Part shown: positions 54,692-63,981 of the stretch, piece by piece | Layout of the letters: each line of letters starts with the position of its first letter | How positions within the stretch are numbered: the stretch's first letter is position 1 | NCBI RefSeq assembly: GCF_000745125.1 | Contig: NZ_JQNF01000010.1 | Coordinates: 62,001 to 126,000, forward strand | DNA: 64,000 nucleotides | Direction: 5' to 3' | From: Carnobacterium jeotgali MS3 | GTDB taxonomy: Bacteria > Bacillota > Bacilli > Lactobacillales > Carnobacteriaceae | Program-made: the position numbers and the translations under genes | Notes under the pieces: generated by a model | The model's input: only the letters and a program-made list of their open reading frames with translations | Database searches by the model: none | Told to the model about the DNA's origin: nothing

Positions 54692-55591
54692 TTAGTCTTC
54701 TCCAATGATTCTTACTTCAGGTACAAGCTTAACACCATTCTTTTCAAAAATAACTTCTTGAATATGATGAATCAATTCGATGTAATCTGTTGCTGTTGCT
54801 TGATTGATGTTTACAATAAAGCCGGCATGTTTCATTGAAATTTGAGCGCCACCCCATATCTTCCCTTGTAAACCAGCTTCTTGAATCAATTTACCAGTAA
54901 AATACCCAGCCGGACGTTTAAAAACACTTCCACATGAAGGATACTCCAAAGGTTGCTTAGATTCTCTTAACAAGGTTAATTCATCCATTCTTTCTTTTAT
55001 ATCTACAGAATGGCCTTTTTTCAATTGGAAAACGACTTCCAAGACGATATCTTGGATTTCTTGGATACGACTATGTCGGTAACTAAATTCTAGTTCTTGA
55101 TTATCAAATGTTTTTACTTCACCATCACGTGTTAATACCGTAACTGATTCAATAACTTCACTCACTTCACCATCATAAGCACCGGCATTCATATAAACTG
55201 CTCCACCAATACTTCCAGGGATGCCGCACGCAAATTCTAATCCCGTCAACTCAGCTTCATAAGCTGCATAAGATGTATCAATTAATCGTGCTCCACTTTG
55301 GACAGTTATTTTTTTCTTCTCAATTTTTATCTGTTTCATTTCCGTTAATATCATGACAATTCCATGTATCCCGCTGTCTTTGACAATCAAATTACTGGCA
55401 TTTCCTAAAACCGTTAAAGGCAAGTTTTCTTTTTTTGCCCACAGGACAACGTCTTTAACTTCTTCTGCTGAATTTGGAAAAACTAACATATCAGCTGGTC
55501 CACCTGTTTTAGTATACGTGTAAAGTGACAAAGGTTCATTTTCTTTTATGTTCAAATTCGGGAATTGATTCTTAAACTCTTCAAATAACAT
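54692..55591 (-). CDS. murB: UDP-N-acetylenolpyruvoylglucosamine reductase
   Basis: Second committed step of peptidoglycan precursor synthesis: NADPH reduction of the enolpyruvyl group to give UDP-MurNAc. The 299-aa flavoprotein has YTYTKTGGPADMLVFPNSAE, the FAD loop LTVLGNASNLIVKDSGIHG (~58-76), FACGIPGSIGGAVYMNAGAYDG (~125) and the catalytic Ser in PSCGSVFKRPAGYF (~222). It is a type IIa short form. Monocistronic with tandem terminators. Confidence 0.95.
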   Translation of the reverse strand: MLFEEFKNQFPNLNIKENEPLSLYTYTKTGGPADMLVFPNSAEEVKDVVLWAKKENLPLTVLGNASNLIVKDSGIHGIVMILTEMKQIKIEKKKITVQSGARLIDTSYAAYEAELTGLEFACGIPGSIGGAVYMNAGAYDGEVSEVIESVTVLTRDGEVKTFDNQELEFSYRHSRIQEIQDIVLEVVFQLKKGHSVDIKERMDELTLLRESKQPLEYPSCGSVFKRPAGYFTGKLIQEAGLQGKIWGGAQISMKHAGFIVNINQATATDYIELIHHIQEVIFEKNGVKLVPEVRIIGED

Positions 55592-55754
55592 AGTATTTAA
55601 TACCCTTTCGTATAAGTTGAGCCTACTGCTCTACCTTTTATTAATCGATCTAGCCTACTTACTATACTTAGTTTAACATGCTAGGTTTCTTTTTTATAGT
55701 TTCGTTTAGCTTTCTGTCAAAAGATTTAGTACTTTCTTAACATAACCTTTGTTC

Positions 55755-55790
55755 AAAAAAAGGTCTGGGAAAATTCTCCCAGGCCTGTTT
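55755..55790 (-). terminator. Terminator of the ktr operon
   Basis: AGGTCTGGGA / TCCCAGGCCT hairpin; the minus strand continues with seven T residues. Confidence 0.85.
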
Positions 55791-55837
55791 GATTTGAACT
55801 CATTTTTCAGCTAACCATAAGTCGCTACATCATTTTC

Positions 55838-56509
55838 TTATTTTAATTTATTCAAGTAATCATAACGTTCAAATATTTCTGACTCAGCTATTCCTACAAG
55901 AACGGTTCCTTCTTCGATCCGGTAATCTGGACCAAAAGAAACATCCATTCGTTTTTGATTCACTTTTCTGATTCCAATAATATTGATTTCATATTTTTGG
56001 CGTAAATCTAACTCATCAAACGTTTTACCAATCCAACGAACTGGCGGTTTGAATTCAATAACAGCGTAATCTTCATCTAAATCTACAATATCCGTAATGT
56101 GTCTTCTTAAAACATTTTTTGCTACACGCGTTCCAGCTTCTTTTTCAGGACGTATTACTTTGGTAGCACCAATTTCATAAAGAACTTCCATAAACGACTT
56201 GTTTTTAGCTTTTGCAATAATCGAAGGAACACCTAATTTTTTGCAGTTCATAATAGCTAGAACACTAGCTTCTAAACTCGTTCCAGTTGCTACAACCACT
56301 ACATCGCAATTATCTAAACCGATGCTACGCAAAAAATTCAAATCTGTAATATTTCCTTGTATTGCTTTTGTTACATAAGGTTCGACACGTTCAACATTAT
56401 CCATATCTAAATCAACTGCAATAACCTCACAGTCAAATTCATTTAATTCTTTAGCAATTGACGATCCAAAGACACCTAGGCCTAATACGCCGATTGTTCT
56501 TACTGCCAT
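55838..56509 (-). CDS. ktrA: Potassium uptake regulatory subunit KtrA/KtrC (RCK)
   Basis: A 223-aa cytoplasmic RCK protein that forms the octameric ring gating KtrB. RCK_N Rossmann domain: RTIGVLGLGVFGSSIAKEL (residues 3-21) and VIAVDLDMDNVERV; RCK_C domain (~140-220) with IGIRKVNQKR, the segment that binds c-di-AMP in B. subtilis KtrA/C. The ATG at 56509 has AGGAGA 8 nt upstream. It follows ktrB by about 12 bp in one operon. Confidence 0.92.
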   Translation of the reverse strand: MAVRTIGVLGLGVFGSSIAKELNEFDCEVIAVDLDMDNVERVEPYVTKAIQGNITDLNFLRSIGLDNCDVVVVATGTSLEASVLAIMNCKKLGVPSIIAKAKNKSFMEVLYEIGATKVIRPEKEAGTRVAKNVLRRHITDIVDLDEDYAVIEFKPPVRWIGKTFDELDLRQKYEINIIGIRKVNQKRMDVSFGPDYRIEEGTVLVGIAESEIFERYDYLNKLK

Positions 56510-56521
56510 ATTCAAGTTCTC

Positions 56522-57901
56522 CTATCCAATTAAAATTGTTGTCTTTGCATACAACTGATCTTTTGTTTTTCTACTTTTCCGACTCAAACTTAATAAAATG
56601 GTGATCGGTCCAATTCTACCCACGAACATTAAAATCATCAATACAACCTGACTAATATGAGATAACTCTGGTGTCAAATTAACACTAACACCCACTGTTG
56701 CCAATGCAGATACTGCTTCAAACAATAAATATAAGAAAGGTTGGTCTTCAACTAACATTAAAATGCTCACACCTGCCAATAGGAAGAGTGTAAAGGTTGC
56801 AATAACAACGATTGCACGACGAATAAGTTCTATCGGAATTGTATGATGAGCATAGTTAACGTGTTTTTGACCTTTGATTTCACTGATAATTAATAAAACA
56901 ACTAGTGCAAATGTTGTCGTCTTAATCCCACCCGCAGCTCCACCTGGAGACCCGCCAATAAACATTGTGCCAATAAAAAATAGTAATGAAAAAGGTTTTA
57001 CTAATTCAAAATCAATTGTCGCAAAACCGGCTGTTCTCATCGTTACTGTTTGGAAGAAAGAAGTTAATACTTTCTCACCAAACGTGAAGTTTCCGATTGA
57101 ATTAGGATTATTCCACTCTACCGCTAAGAAAACAAGAGTTCCAACTACAATTAACCCCAAGGTCATATTGATAGCTAAGCGCGTATGAATTTTTAACATC
57201 CTGTAAGATCTTTTCCAACCACTTTTGCATTTATTTTTAATAATAGATTGAACATTATGAGTCACATCAAACCAAACGGAGAAACCAATCCCGCCTAAAA
57301 TAATCAACGTCGTGACCACCAAATTTATCAAAGGATCATGAACATATTCTTGCAGGCTGTAAGCACCTATGTTATCAAAACCTGCATTGCAAAATGCTGA
57401 AACAGCAATAAATAAAGAAACAAAAAGACCGCTAGCATATCCAAATTCCGGGATAAATCTAATTGATAAAAGAAGCATTCCCGTACCTTCTATAATGGCA
57501 GTATATTTAATAATGGAGGCTAGATAAATTTTGAAATCTCCTAGTTCATCTCTGTTAAGAGATTCTTTCACAGCAATAGTATCCGAGAAACTCATTTTCC
57601 TTCCCATTCGCATGAGAAAGGTCGCTAATATGGTCATTAAACCAATTCCACCAATTTGCATGAGAATAATACAAACTATTTGTCCAAATACCGTAAAAGA
57701 TGTGGCTACGGGTAATGTAAATAAACCCGTTACACATACCATGGATACTGCTGTAAATAAATTATCAAAATAAGTTGTTTCTGAACTTTCAAGATTGCTA
57801 AAAGGAAGCGTCAATAAAAGCGATCCTATGAAGATAACTGTTGCAAAGCTAATGACTATTTTAACAGCTGGAGGTAATCTCCTGAGCCTTTTTAAAAACA
57901 T
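56522..57901 (-). CDS. ktrB: Potassium uptake channel subunit KtrB (TrkH/KtrB family)
   Basis: A 459-aa membrane protein with four membrane-pore-membrane repeats. Filter-type segments are visible: FTAVSMVCVTGLFTLPVAT, AVSAFCNAGFDNIGAYSL, TVTMRTAGFATIDFE and EAVSALATVGVSVNLTPEL. The gating loop GGSPGGAAGGIKTTTFA lies before the third repeat. It works with KtrA for Na+-coupled K+ uptake. The start is near TGTTTTTAAAAAGGCTC; GAGGAG precedes it by about 7 nt. First gene of ktrBA. Confidence 0.94.
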   Translation of the reverse strand: MFLKRLRRLPPAVKIVISFATVIFIGSLLLTLPFSNLESSETTYFDNLFTAVSMVCVTGLFTLPVATSFTVFGQIVCIILMQIGGIGLMTILATFLMRMGRKMSFSDTIAVKESLNRDELGDFKIYLASIIKYTAIIEGTGMLLLSIRFIPEFGYASGLFVSLFIAVSAFCNAGFDNIGAYSLQEYVHDPLINLVVTTLIILGGIGFSVWFDVTHNVQSIIKNKCKSGWKRSYRMLKIHTRLAINMTLGLIVVGTLVFLAVEWNNPNSIGNFTFGEKVLTSFFQTVTMRTAGFATIDFELVKPFSLLFFIGTMFIGGSPGGAAGGIKTTTFALVVLLIISEIKGQKHVNYAHHTIPIELIRRAIVVIATFTLFLLAGVSILMLVEDQPFLYLLFEAVSALATVGVSVNLTPELSHISQVVLMILMFVGRIGPITILLSLSRKSRKTKDQLYAKTTILIG

Positions 57902-57995
57902 CGTTTTCTCCTCATTCTTTCTTAAATTCTGGCATACGAATGTATTATATTCTTTCTAAAATAAAAGTAAAGCAAATTCGATTTTTTCTAAAAAA

Positions 57996-58021
57996 ATAAG
58001 ATTGGTTTCCGCCAATCTTAT
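57996..58021 (-). terminator. Terminator of the Gfo/Idh gene
   Basis: AAGATTGG / CCAATCTT with a short loop; the minus strand continues TATTTTTTT. Confidence 0.78.
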
Positions 58022-58042
58022 GCTTATAATCACACTAGTTTA

Positions 58043-58942
58043 TTAGACATAATCTGCTACAATCAGTTGACAGATGCGGTGGCTTTCCAGAGAGGATTCC
58101 ATGCTCACAGGATTCACTTGATTTTCAAATCCTTCTATTGTATCACGAATCAACGGAGCAAAACCTCTTTTTTCAAGCGTTTGATCCCAATCACTAAAAT
58201 TGATGACTTGTTTTTTTCCAGCAGTTTCAATTTCGTAATCGGTTAAATTTGTTACTCGATGAGTACCTGTTGGCGATTGAACTTCTGCTGTTTCGAAGTT
58301 CGCACCTGAGTTATAATTCATTGTGGCAATACACTCTGTGTGTTTTGTAGTAAGATGCAACACACATGTTTTCAAATCACCGTTTTCTTCTTTTATGCTG
58401 AAGTTTGTTTGAATAACGGGTTCATCCAATAAGAATAAAGCGGTATCAACTACATGAATAAACAAATCATAAATGGCATATTTCACACTACCCGAACTGT
58501 TAGGTTTTGTTTTTTGGACAAAGACCATACTTTTGTTAGGAACTTCTTTCAATTTTTTAATCATCGGTGCAAATCTACGATTAAATCCTGTAACAAGTAA
58601 AACATTTTTTTCTTCAGCTAGTTGCATCAATGTTTTTACTTCATCAAGATCTTCACTGATTGGTTTATCAACATACACATGGATGCCTTTTTCAATACAT
58701 TGTCTGATTAGAGCTTCATGAGTATGCGTTGCTGTATGTATAAAAACGGCTTCAACTCCACTCATAAGTAACTCTTCAACAGAAGAATACAAATTAGAAA
58801 TTCGATATTTTCCACCGATTTTTGCTAACTTTTCTTGATCACGTGTAAATAAATGCCATTCTATTGTTTTATCCATAGCCATCATAACCGGCAAATAAGC
58901 CTTTTGAGAAATATTTCCTAAACCAATAATTCCAATTTTCAT
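58043..58942 (-). CDS. Gfo/Idh/MocA family oxidoreductase
   Basis: A 299-aa NAD(P)-dependent oxidoreductase: MKIGIIGLGNISQKAYLPVM (Rossmann start), AVFIHTATHTHEALIRQCIE, GIHVYVDKPISEDLDEVKTL (the EKP-type catalytic Lys) and GFNRRFAPMIKKLKE. The substrate could be a sugar, inositol or a cyclised metabolite such as in the YceM/virulence-factor MviM subgroup. The ATG at 58942 follows GAGAAGG at 8 nt; the longer frame adds 18 unlike residues. Confidence 0.85.
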   Translation of the reverse strand: MKIGIIGLGNISQKAYLPVMMAMDKTIEWHLFTRDQEKLAKIGGKYRISNLYSSVEELLMSGVEAVFIHTATHTHEALIRQCIEKGIHVYVDKPISEDLDEVKTLMQLAEEKNVLLVTGFNRRFAPMIKKLKEVPNKSMVFVQKTKPNSSGSVKYAIYDLFIHVVDTALFLLDEPVIQTNFSIKEENGDLKTCVLHLTTKHTECIATMNYNSGANFETAEVQSPTGTHRVTNLTDYEIETAGKKQVINFSDWDQTLEKRGFAPLIRDTIEGFENQVNPVSMESSLESHRICQLIVADYV

Positions 58943-59033
58943 TTTTAAAACCTTCTCTCTTTTTTCTTTTTCACTACATATCCTATCATATTTCATACGA
59001 GAATACTCTTTTTAAAGGCTTTTCGTCAAATAG

Positions 59034-59232
59034 TGTGGATGCTTCAAAAAATTCTTATGGAATAGACGGATTTGCTTGTAAGAGCCCTGGTACGGTCTTA
59101 AGCCTAAAGTCTTAATATCTTTCAAGCATCAAACACAGCCTACTCGCTAAAGCATTAAAGCTGAGTCATTCGCATTGAATACTTAATCGGGCTACAAGCA
59201 ATCCTATTTCTCCAGAATGTTAAGCATGAACT
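59034..59232 (+). repeat. ~200-bp imperfect-palindrome repeat, copy B
   Basis: Reverse-complement relative of 2955-3149. The arms GGATTTGCTTGTAAGAGCCC and GGGCTACAAGCAATCC pair across the centre; outer arms GATGCTT and AAGCATG also pair, so the element is one long imperfect hairpin. It fills the gap between divergently transcribed genes (Gfo/Idh and exoA). No coding potential or flanking duplication was recognised. Confidence 0.75.
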
Positions 59233-59285
59233 AAATTAATCTACCCACACTAAAAAGTATAGAGACTTTTTAAAATGCGAGATAG

Positions 59286-59313
59286 TTTACTATTTTTTTA
59301 TCTTTTGTACAAT
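59286..59313 (+). promoter_or_regulatory. Probable exoA promoter
   Basis: -35 TTTACT (59286-59291) and -10 TACAAT (59308-59313) with 16-bp spacing, about 40 bp before the exoA start; it lies just outside the repeat element. Confidence 0.45.
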
Positions 59314-59350
59314 AAAGATAAGATGTTACTTATTTAGGAGGAACAAGCTA

Positions 59351-60124
59351 ATGAAATTTATCTCATGGAATGTTAATGGATTGCGTGCCATTATAAAAAA
59401 AGGCTTTATGGATATTTTCAATGAATTAGATGCTGATTTCTTTTGTCTGCAAGAAACCAAGCTCCAAGAAGGACAGATTGAGTTTAAAGTTCCAGGCTAT
59501 TATGATTACTGGAATTATGCAGAGAAAAAAGGCTATTCTGGAACAGCTATTTTCACCAAACACAAACCACTATCTGTAACTTATGGCATTGGGAAGCCTG
59601 AACATGATCAAGAAGGACGCGTTATCACTTTAAGCTACCCTGATTATTATGTTGTTACTTGTTATACACCTAACTCTAAAAGCGAATTGAAACGTCTGGA
59701 TTATCGAATGGAATGGGAAGATGACTTTCTCTCGTACCTTAAAACATTGGATACTGAAAAACCAGTTATTCTCTGTGGCGATTTAAATGTTGCTCACGAG
59801 AATATCGATTTAAAAAATTGGAAAACAAATCAATTAAGTGCGGGCTTTAGCAAAGAAGAACGCTTGAAGTTCTCCACTTTACTAGACAATGGATTTATTG
59901 ATACTTTCCGTTACTTCTACCCCAATAAAGAAGGTGCCTATACTTGGTGGAACTATCGTTTTAACGCACGTAAAAATAATGCTGGTTGGCGGATTGATTA
60001 TTTTTGTGTGTCTGAGCGTTTACAAGAACACTTACAAGGAGCTAAAATTCTTAACGATATTGTGGGCTCTGATCATTGCCCTGTAGAATTAAGCTTAAAA
60101 GATTCATTTGACGAATCAAAATGA
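59351..60124 (+). CDS. exoA: Exodeoxyribonuclease III / AP endonuclease
   Basis: A 257-aa metal-dependent nuclease of base-excision repair. Motifs: FISWNVNGLRAIIKKGF (Asn7), CLQETKLQEGQI (Glu35-type metal ligand), CYTPNSKSELKRLDYR, GDLNVAHENIDLKN (Asp/Asn pair), WRIDYFCVS and IVGSDHCPVELSL (catalytic Asp-His). It closely follows the ExoA/ExoIII layout. TAGGAGGA lies 7-8 nt before the ATG. Monocistronic. Confidence 0.95.
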   Translation: MKFISWNVNGLRAIIKKGFMDIFNELDADFFCLQETKLQEGQIEFKVPGYYDYWNYAEKKGYSGTAIFTKHKPLSVTYGIGKPEHDQEGRVITLSYPDYYVVTCYTPNSKSELKRLDYRMEWEDDFLSYLKTLDTEKPVILCGDLNVAHENIDLKNWKTNQLSAGFSKEERLKFSTLLDNGFIDTFRYFYPNKEGAYTWWNYRFNARKNNAGWRIDYFCVSERLQEHLQGAKILNDIVGSDHCPVELSLKDSFDESK

Positions 60125-60196
60125 GATGAAAAGCGCCAGAAAGTAGTCTCTTTTACTCATTCGGTTAAATTATGTTCGCTATTCCAATTTTTTTTG

Positions 60197-60225
60197 TTGC
60201 AAAATCAAATAAAAACAGATATACT
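60197..60225 (+). promoter_or_regulatory. Promoter of the riboswitch transcript
   Basis: -35 TTGCAA (60197-60202), -10 TATACT (60220-60225), 17-bp spacing, about 25 bp before the aptamer. Confidence 0.7.
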
Positions 60226-60247
60226 AACTAAGATGAAATCGATAGTT

Positions 60248-60335
60248 TTTCATAAGGGAGTAACTGGCAGCAACAGCTGTGGCAACGTCACCAACAAGTA
60301 GATTTGCAACAATCTTCTGGTGTTGTCTTAAATAG
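60248..60335 (+). ncRNA. yybP-ykoY (Mn2+-sensing) riboswitch
   Basis: The leader has the loop L1 AAGGGAGTAAC, a stem capped around CAGCAACAGCTGTGG, then CAACGTCACCAACA with the complementary TGGTGTTGTCTTA closing the fold. GGGAGTA and the CGTCAC-type second loop are the metal-binding signatures of the yybP-ykoY family, which turns on Mn(II) exporters and related P-type ATPases such as Lactococcus YoaB. It is followed directly by an intrinsic terminator and then by a P-type ATPase gene. Confidence 0.85.
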
Positions 60336-60336
60336 T

Positions 60337-60392
60337 GAGACTTATGCACATTGTTCTCTATAAAGGACAATCCTGCATAAGTCTCTTTTTTT
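60337..60392 (+). terminator. Riboswitch-controlled terminator
   Basis: GAGACTTATGCA / TGCATAAGTCTC plus an inner ATTGT / ACAAT stem, followed by eight T residues. Metal binding to the aptamer is expected to prevent it, but no obvious antiterminator strand was traced by eye. Confidence 0.88.
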
Positions 60393-60533
60393 TATCGATT
60401 TTACTGACCATCAATTAAAGGAGGATATTGAGCGTACAAAAACAAGCTTAGCTAATGATTGGACTAGTTTTTTTACAAGGTCATTGCCAATCAACCTAAA
60501 ACTTGTTTGATGATAGTGAATATGCTACTATTT

Positions 60534-60563
60534 TTGGCAACTGTACTATAATGATATTATAAT
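60534..60563 (+). promoter_or_regulatory. Second promoter, downstream of the riboswitch terminator
   Basis: -35 TTGGCA (60534-60539), -10 TATAAT (60558-60563), 18-bp spacing, about 105 bp before the ATPase start. If active, it bypasses the riboswitch. The interval 60393-60533 holds an unused AAAGGAGG with a 7-codon TTG frame and nothing else recognised. Confidence 0.55.
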
Positions 60564-60669
60564 GGTATTATTTTTATTTCATGTTAAAACCGTTTCTACA
60601 GGCATTTCATCATATTCTTGATTGTCTGTCAGTAAACTGTCTATTTTTTTTTACGAAAGGGTGTATCAC

Positions 60670-63306
60670 TTGGAAAATTATCAAAAAGACCAAGAAACAA
60701 TATTAAAAGAATTACAGACTTCACCAAAAGGCCTGCAGGATGCCGAAGTCAAAACACGCCAGGAACGTGATGGCTTAAACGAATTAAAGCAAAAAGAAAA
60801 AGATTCCGTTCTTAAATTATTTTTATCAACTTTTAAGGACGCAATGGTTATTGTGCTGTTAATAGTAGCCGTTATCCAAATGGCTTTAGGTTCAGTAGTT
60901 GAATCATTGATCATTTTTGCTGTTTTAATGATCAACTCTGTTATCAGTGTTATTCAAACTAAAAAAGCTGAAAGTTCACTCGATGCGTTGTCCAGTCTCT
61001 CTGCTCCTGAATCGAAAGTAATCCGTAATGGCGTTAAAGTAACTATTCCGGCAAAAGAACTTGTTGTAGGAGATATTGTTATCTTAGATGCTGGGGATTA
61101 TGTTCCAGCTGATGGACGTTTACTAGAAGCAGGATCACTTCAAATCAATGAAGGAATGTTAACTGGTGAATCTGTTCCGGCAGACAAAAATATTGAGATT
61201 GTTGAAAAAGAAGTACCTGTTGGAGATCGTTCAAACATGGTTCATAGCGGAACTTTAGTTACGTATGGTCGTGGTCTTGTGGTTGTTACAGGTACCGGTA
61301 ACAATACTGAAATCGGTCAAGTTGCTAGTTTAATTGATAACGCAGTGGCTAAGCAAACACCATTGCAAAGAAAATTAGACGACTTTAGTAAAAAACTAGG
61401 ATTTGGTATTCTTATCCTTTCTATTCTTATCTTTGCTATCCAAGCCGCTCGTATCTTCTTTGGTGGAGCAACAGATGTAAACACTGAATTGTTGAATGCC
61501 TTTATGTTCGCAGTTGCAGTAGCCGTTGCTGCCATTCCTGAAGCATTACAATCTATCGTTACCATCGTTCTTTCTACTGGAACAAACAAAATGGCTAAGA
61601 AACATGCGATTATTCGTAAGCTCCCAGCTGTTGAAACATTAGGTTCCACAAGTGTTATTTGTACTGACAAAACAGGTACATTAACACAAAATAAAATGAC
61701 GATAGTTGATTACTTCTTACCAAATGGACAAACAGGCGATTTCAATTCTACTCCTGATACATGGACTACTGATGAAGCTCGTTTAATGCAAATTGCTGTA
61801 CTAGCAAATGATTCTAACATCAATGACCAAGGTCAAGAACTTGGTGACCCAACTGAAGTTGCTATGATTGCTTTCAGTAATAAAGTGAACAAACCTTACC
61901 ATGAATTACGTAATGCTTACCCTAGATTAGCTGAGTTGCCTTTTGATTCAGATCGTAAGCTAATGTCTACTGTTCATGTCATTGACGGTGAAAACCTTAT
62001 GTTAACAAAAGGTGGCCCCGATGTAGTCTTTAACCGCAGTTCAAAAATCTTGATTGATGGAAAAGTCGTTCCTTTAACAGATGACAACCTAAAATCTTTA
62101 GCTGATCAAAATGAAATCTTTTCAGATCGTGCTTTGCGCGTATTGGCTTTTGCTTATAAACCTGTTTCAGAAGGAGAAAACATTACTTTTGAAGACGAAA
62201 ACGATTTGATTCTAGTTGGTTTAGTTGCTATGATTGATCCGCCTCGTGAAGCTGTTTATGGCGCTGTAGAACAAGCTAAAAAAGCTGGTATCAAAACCGT
62301 TATGATTACCGGTGACCACAAAACAACTGCACGTGCAATTGCTCGTGATATCGGAATCTCAGAACCAGACGACATTGCTTTGACTGGTCAAGAATTAGAC
62401 GCTTTAAGTGAAGATGAGTTAAATGCTAAATTAGAACAAATCTCTGTTTATGCTCGTGTTTCTCCAGAAAACAAAATCAGAATCGTTCGCGCTTGGCAAA
62501 ATAAAGATAAGATTTCTGCTATGACTGGTGATGGTGTAAACGATGCACCTGCACTGAAACAAGCAGATATTGGAATCGCAATGGGTAGCGGAACTGACGT
62601 AGCTAAAGATGCTGCTGCAATGGTATTGACAGATGATAACTTTGTGTCAATCATTAGTGCCGTTGAAGTTGGTCGTAATGTATTTGATAACATCAAAAAG
62701 GCTGTTGCTTACCTATTTGCTGGTAACCTTGGTGCTATTATCGCAATCATTGTTGCGTTAATAATGAACTGGGTTAACCCATTCACTGCTTTACAATTAT
62801 TGTTCATCAACTTAGTTAATGACTCTATTCCTGCTATTGCCTTAGGAATGGAAAAAGGCGAACCAAATGTTATGGAACGTAAACCTAGAGATCCGAACGA
62901 AGGCATCTTCGCAGGTGACACTTTAAGATCTGTTCTTTATCGTGGTGTGCTTATTGGTATCGCTGTTGTTATCTCACAATATATCGGATTAGGTTATTCA
63001 AATGAAATGAGTATTGCTATGGCCTTTACTACCCTTATCTTGGCTCGTACTTTACAAACTTTCCCAGCACGTTCAAATACACAAACATCTATTGGAGCAG
63101 GTTTCTTCTCTAATATGTATGCTATATATGCTGTTTTATTCTGTTCTGTTTTATATGGTGTGACAGTTCTTCCAGGTGTTCGTTCAATCTTTAATATTCC
63201 AGATAATTTTGGATGGGAACAATGGGGAATTGCTGCAGGCTTAGCTTTAGTTGCCGTTGTTCTAATGGAATTAGCTAAATTTCTTCCTCATAAAAAAGAA
63301 GCTTAA
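60670..63306 (+). CDS. Cation-transporting P-type ATPase (Ca2+/Mn2+ type, PMCA/YoaB-like)
   Basis: An 878-aa P2-type ATPase with about 10 helices. Motifs: actuator MLTGESVPADKN, phosphorylation site ICTDKTGTLTQNKM, ATP-binding KGGPDVVF, hinge MTGDGVNDAPALKQADIGIA, and helix 4 with AVAVAAIPEALQSIV (PEA-type metal site). Helix 6 holds LFINLVNDSIPAIALG. The family pumps Ca2+ or Mn2+ out; the Mn-type riboswitch upstream favours manganese. The start is the TTG at 60670, with GAAAGGG 8 nt upstream; the frame start at 60622 adds 16 residues lacking a site. Confidence 0.92.
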   Translation: MENYQKDQETILKELQTSPKGLQDAEVKTRQERDGLNELKQKEKDSVLKLFLSTFKDAMVIVLLIVAVIQMALGSVVESLIIFAVLMINSVISVIQTKKAESSLDALSSLSAPESKVIRNGVKVTIPAKELVVGDIVILDAGDYVPADGRLLEAGSLQINEGMLTGESVPADKNIEIVEKEVPVGDRSNMVHSGTLVTYGRGLVVVTGTGNNTEIGQVASLIDNAVAKQTPLQRKLDDFSKKLGFGILILSILIFAIQAARIFFGGATDVNTELLNAFMFAVAVAVAAIPEALQSIVTIVLSTGTNKMAKKHAIIRKLPAVETLGSTSVICTDKTGTLTQNKMTIVDYFLPNGQTGDFNSTPDTWTTDEARLMQIAVLANDSNINDQGQELGDPTEVAMIAFSNKVNKPYHELRNAYPRLAELPFDSDRKLMSTVHVIDGENLMLTKGGPDVVFNRSSKILIDGKVVPLTDDNLKSLADQNEIFSDRALRVLAFAYKPVSEGENITFEDENDLILVGLVAMIDPPREAVYGAVEQAKKAGIKTVMITGDHKTTARAIARDIGISEPDDIALTGQELDALSEDELNAKLEQISVYARVSPENKIRIVRAWQNKDKISAMTGDGVNDAPALKQADIGIAMGSGTDVAKDAAAMVLTDDNFVSIISAVEVGRNVFDNIKKAVAYLFAGNLGAIIAIIVALIMNWVNPFTALQLLFINLVNDSIPAIALGMEKGEPNVMERKPRDPNEGIFAGDTLRSVLYRGVLIGIAVVISQYIGLGYSNEMSIAMAFTTLILARTLQTFPARSNTQTSIGAGFFSNMYAIYAVLFCSVLYGVTVLPGVRSIFNIPDNFGWEQWGIAAGLALVAVVLMELAKFLPHKKEA

Positions 63307-63325
63307 GACAAGCTAACTTATTAAA

Positions 63326-63373
63326 CAAAAAAAACTTTCGCAGCTGATTTGTTAGCTAGCGAAAGTTTTTTTT
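63326..63373 (+). terminator. Terminator of the P-type ATPase gene
   Basis: AAAAAACTTTCGC / GCGAAAGTTTTTT with an inner AGCT / AGCT step and a following T run. Confidence 0.9.
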
Positions 63374-63447
63374 GGAAATTTAATAGTAGCAACTTCTACT
63401 TAAATCCTTTATACTGTTAACCGAATACTTGTTCGAGGAGGACTCAT

Positions 63448-63981
63448 ATGAATTTTGTCGCATTAGATTTTGAAACAGCTAGCAACCAACGTCATAGCGC
63501 TTGTTCAGTGGCACTGACAGTTGTTCGAAAAAGCAAGATTGTTGATCATTACTACTCTTTAATTAAACCAGAAACTGAATTTTTTTGGCGTAATGTGCAA
63601 GTTCATGGCATTACTGAAAATGATGTTAAAGACGCACCTTCTTTCCCAGAAGTCTGGGAACAAATAAAACCTTTTTTCACAGAAAATAAATTGATTGTTG
63701 CTCATAATCTTCCGTTTGACCGTGGCGTTTTACAAGGCTGTCTTGATTACTATGACTTGCCTCAGCCTCACTTTCAAACTCTGTGCACTGTTCAAAGCAG
63801 TCGGAAATTAATCACAGAAATTCCCAATCATAAATTAAATACAGTTTGTGATCATTTAAATATTAGTTTGAAAAATCATCACAATGCACTTGAGGATAGC
63901 AATGCCTGTGCAGCTATTTTGCTTTATTTAGAAGATCATTTTGGAACAGATCCCTTAAAAAAACTCGTTAAACATATTTAG
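63448..63981 (+). CDS. DnaQ-like 3'-5' exonuclease
   Basis: A 177-aa DEDDh exonuclease. ExoI: FVALDFETASNQR (Asp7, Glu9). ExoII: VAHNLPFDRGVLQ (~90, Asp). ExoIII: HHNALEDSNACAAILL (His ~141, Asp ~146). The length matches standalone proofreading-like exonucleases rather than PolC, which carries its own domain. GGAGGA lies 7 nt before the ATG. Its partner polymerase, if any, is not visible. Its stop codon is 19 bases from the right edge of the window. Confidence 0.88.
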   Translation: MNFVALDFETASNQRHSACSVALTVVRKSKIVDHYYSLIKPETEFFWRNVQVHGITENDVKDAPSFPEVWEQIKPFFTENKLIVAHNLPFDRGVLQGCLDYYDLPQPHFQTLCTVQSSRKLITEIPNHKLNTVCDHLNISLKNHHNALEDSNACAAILLYLEDHFGTDPLKKLVKHI

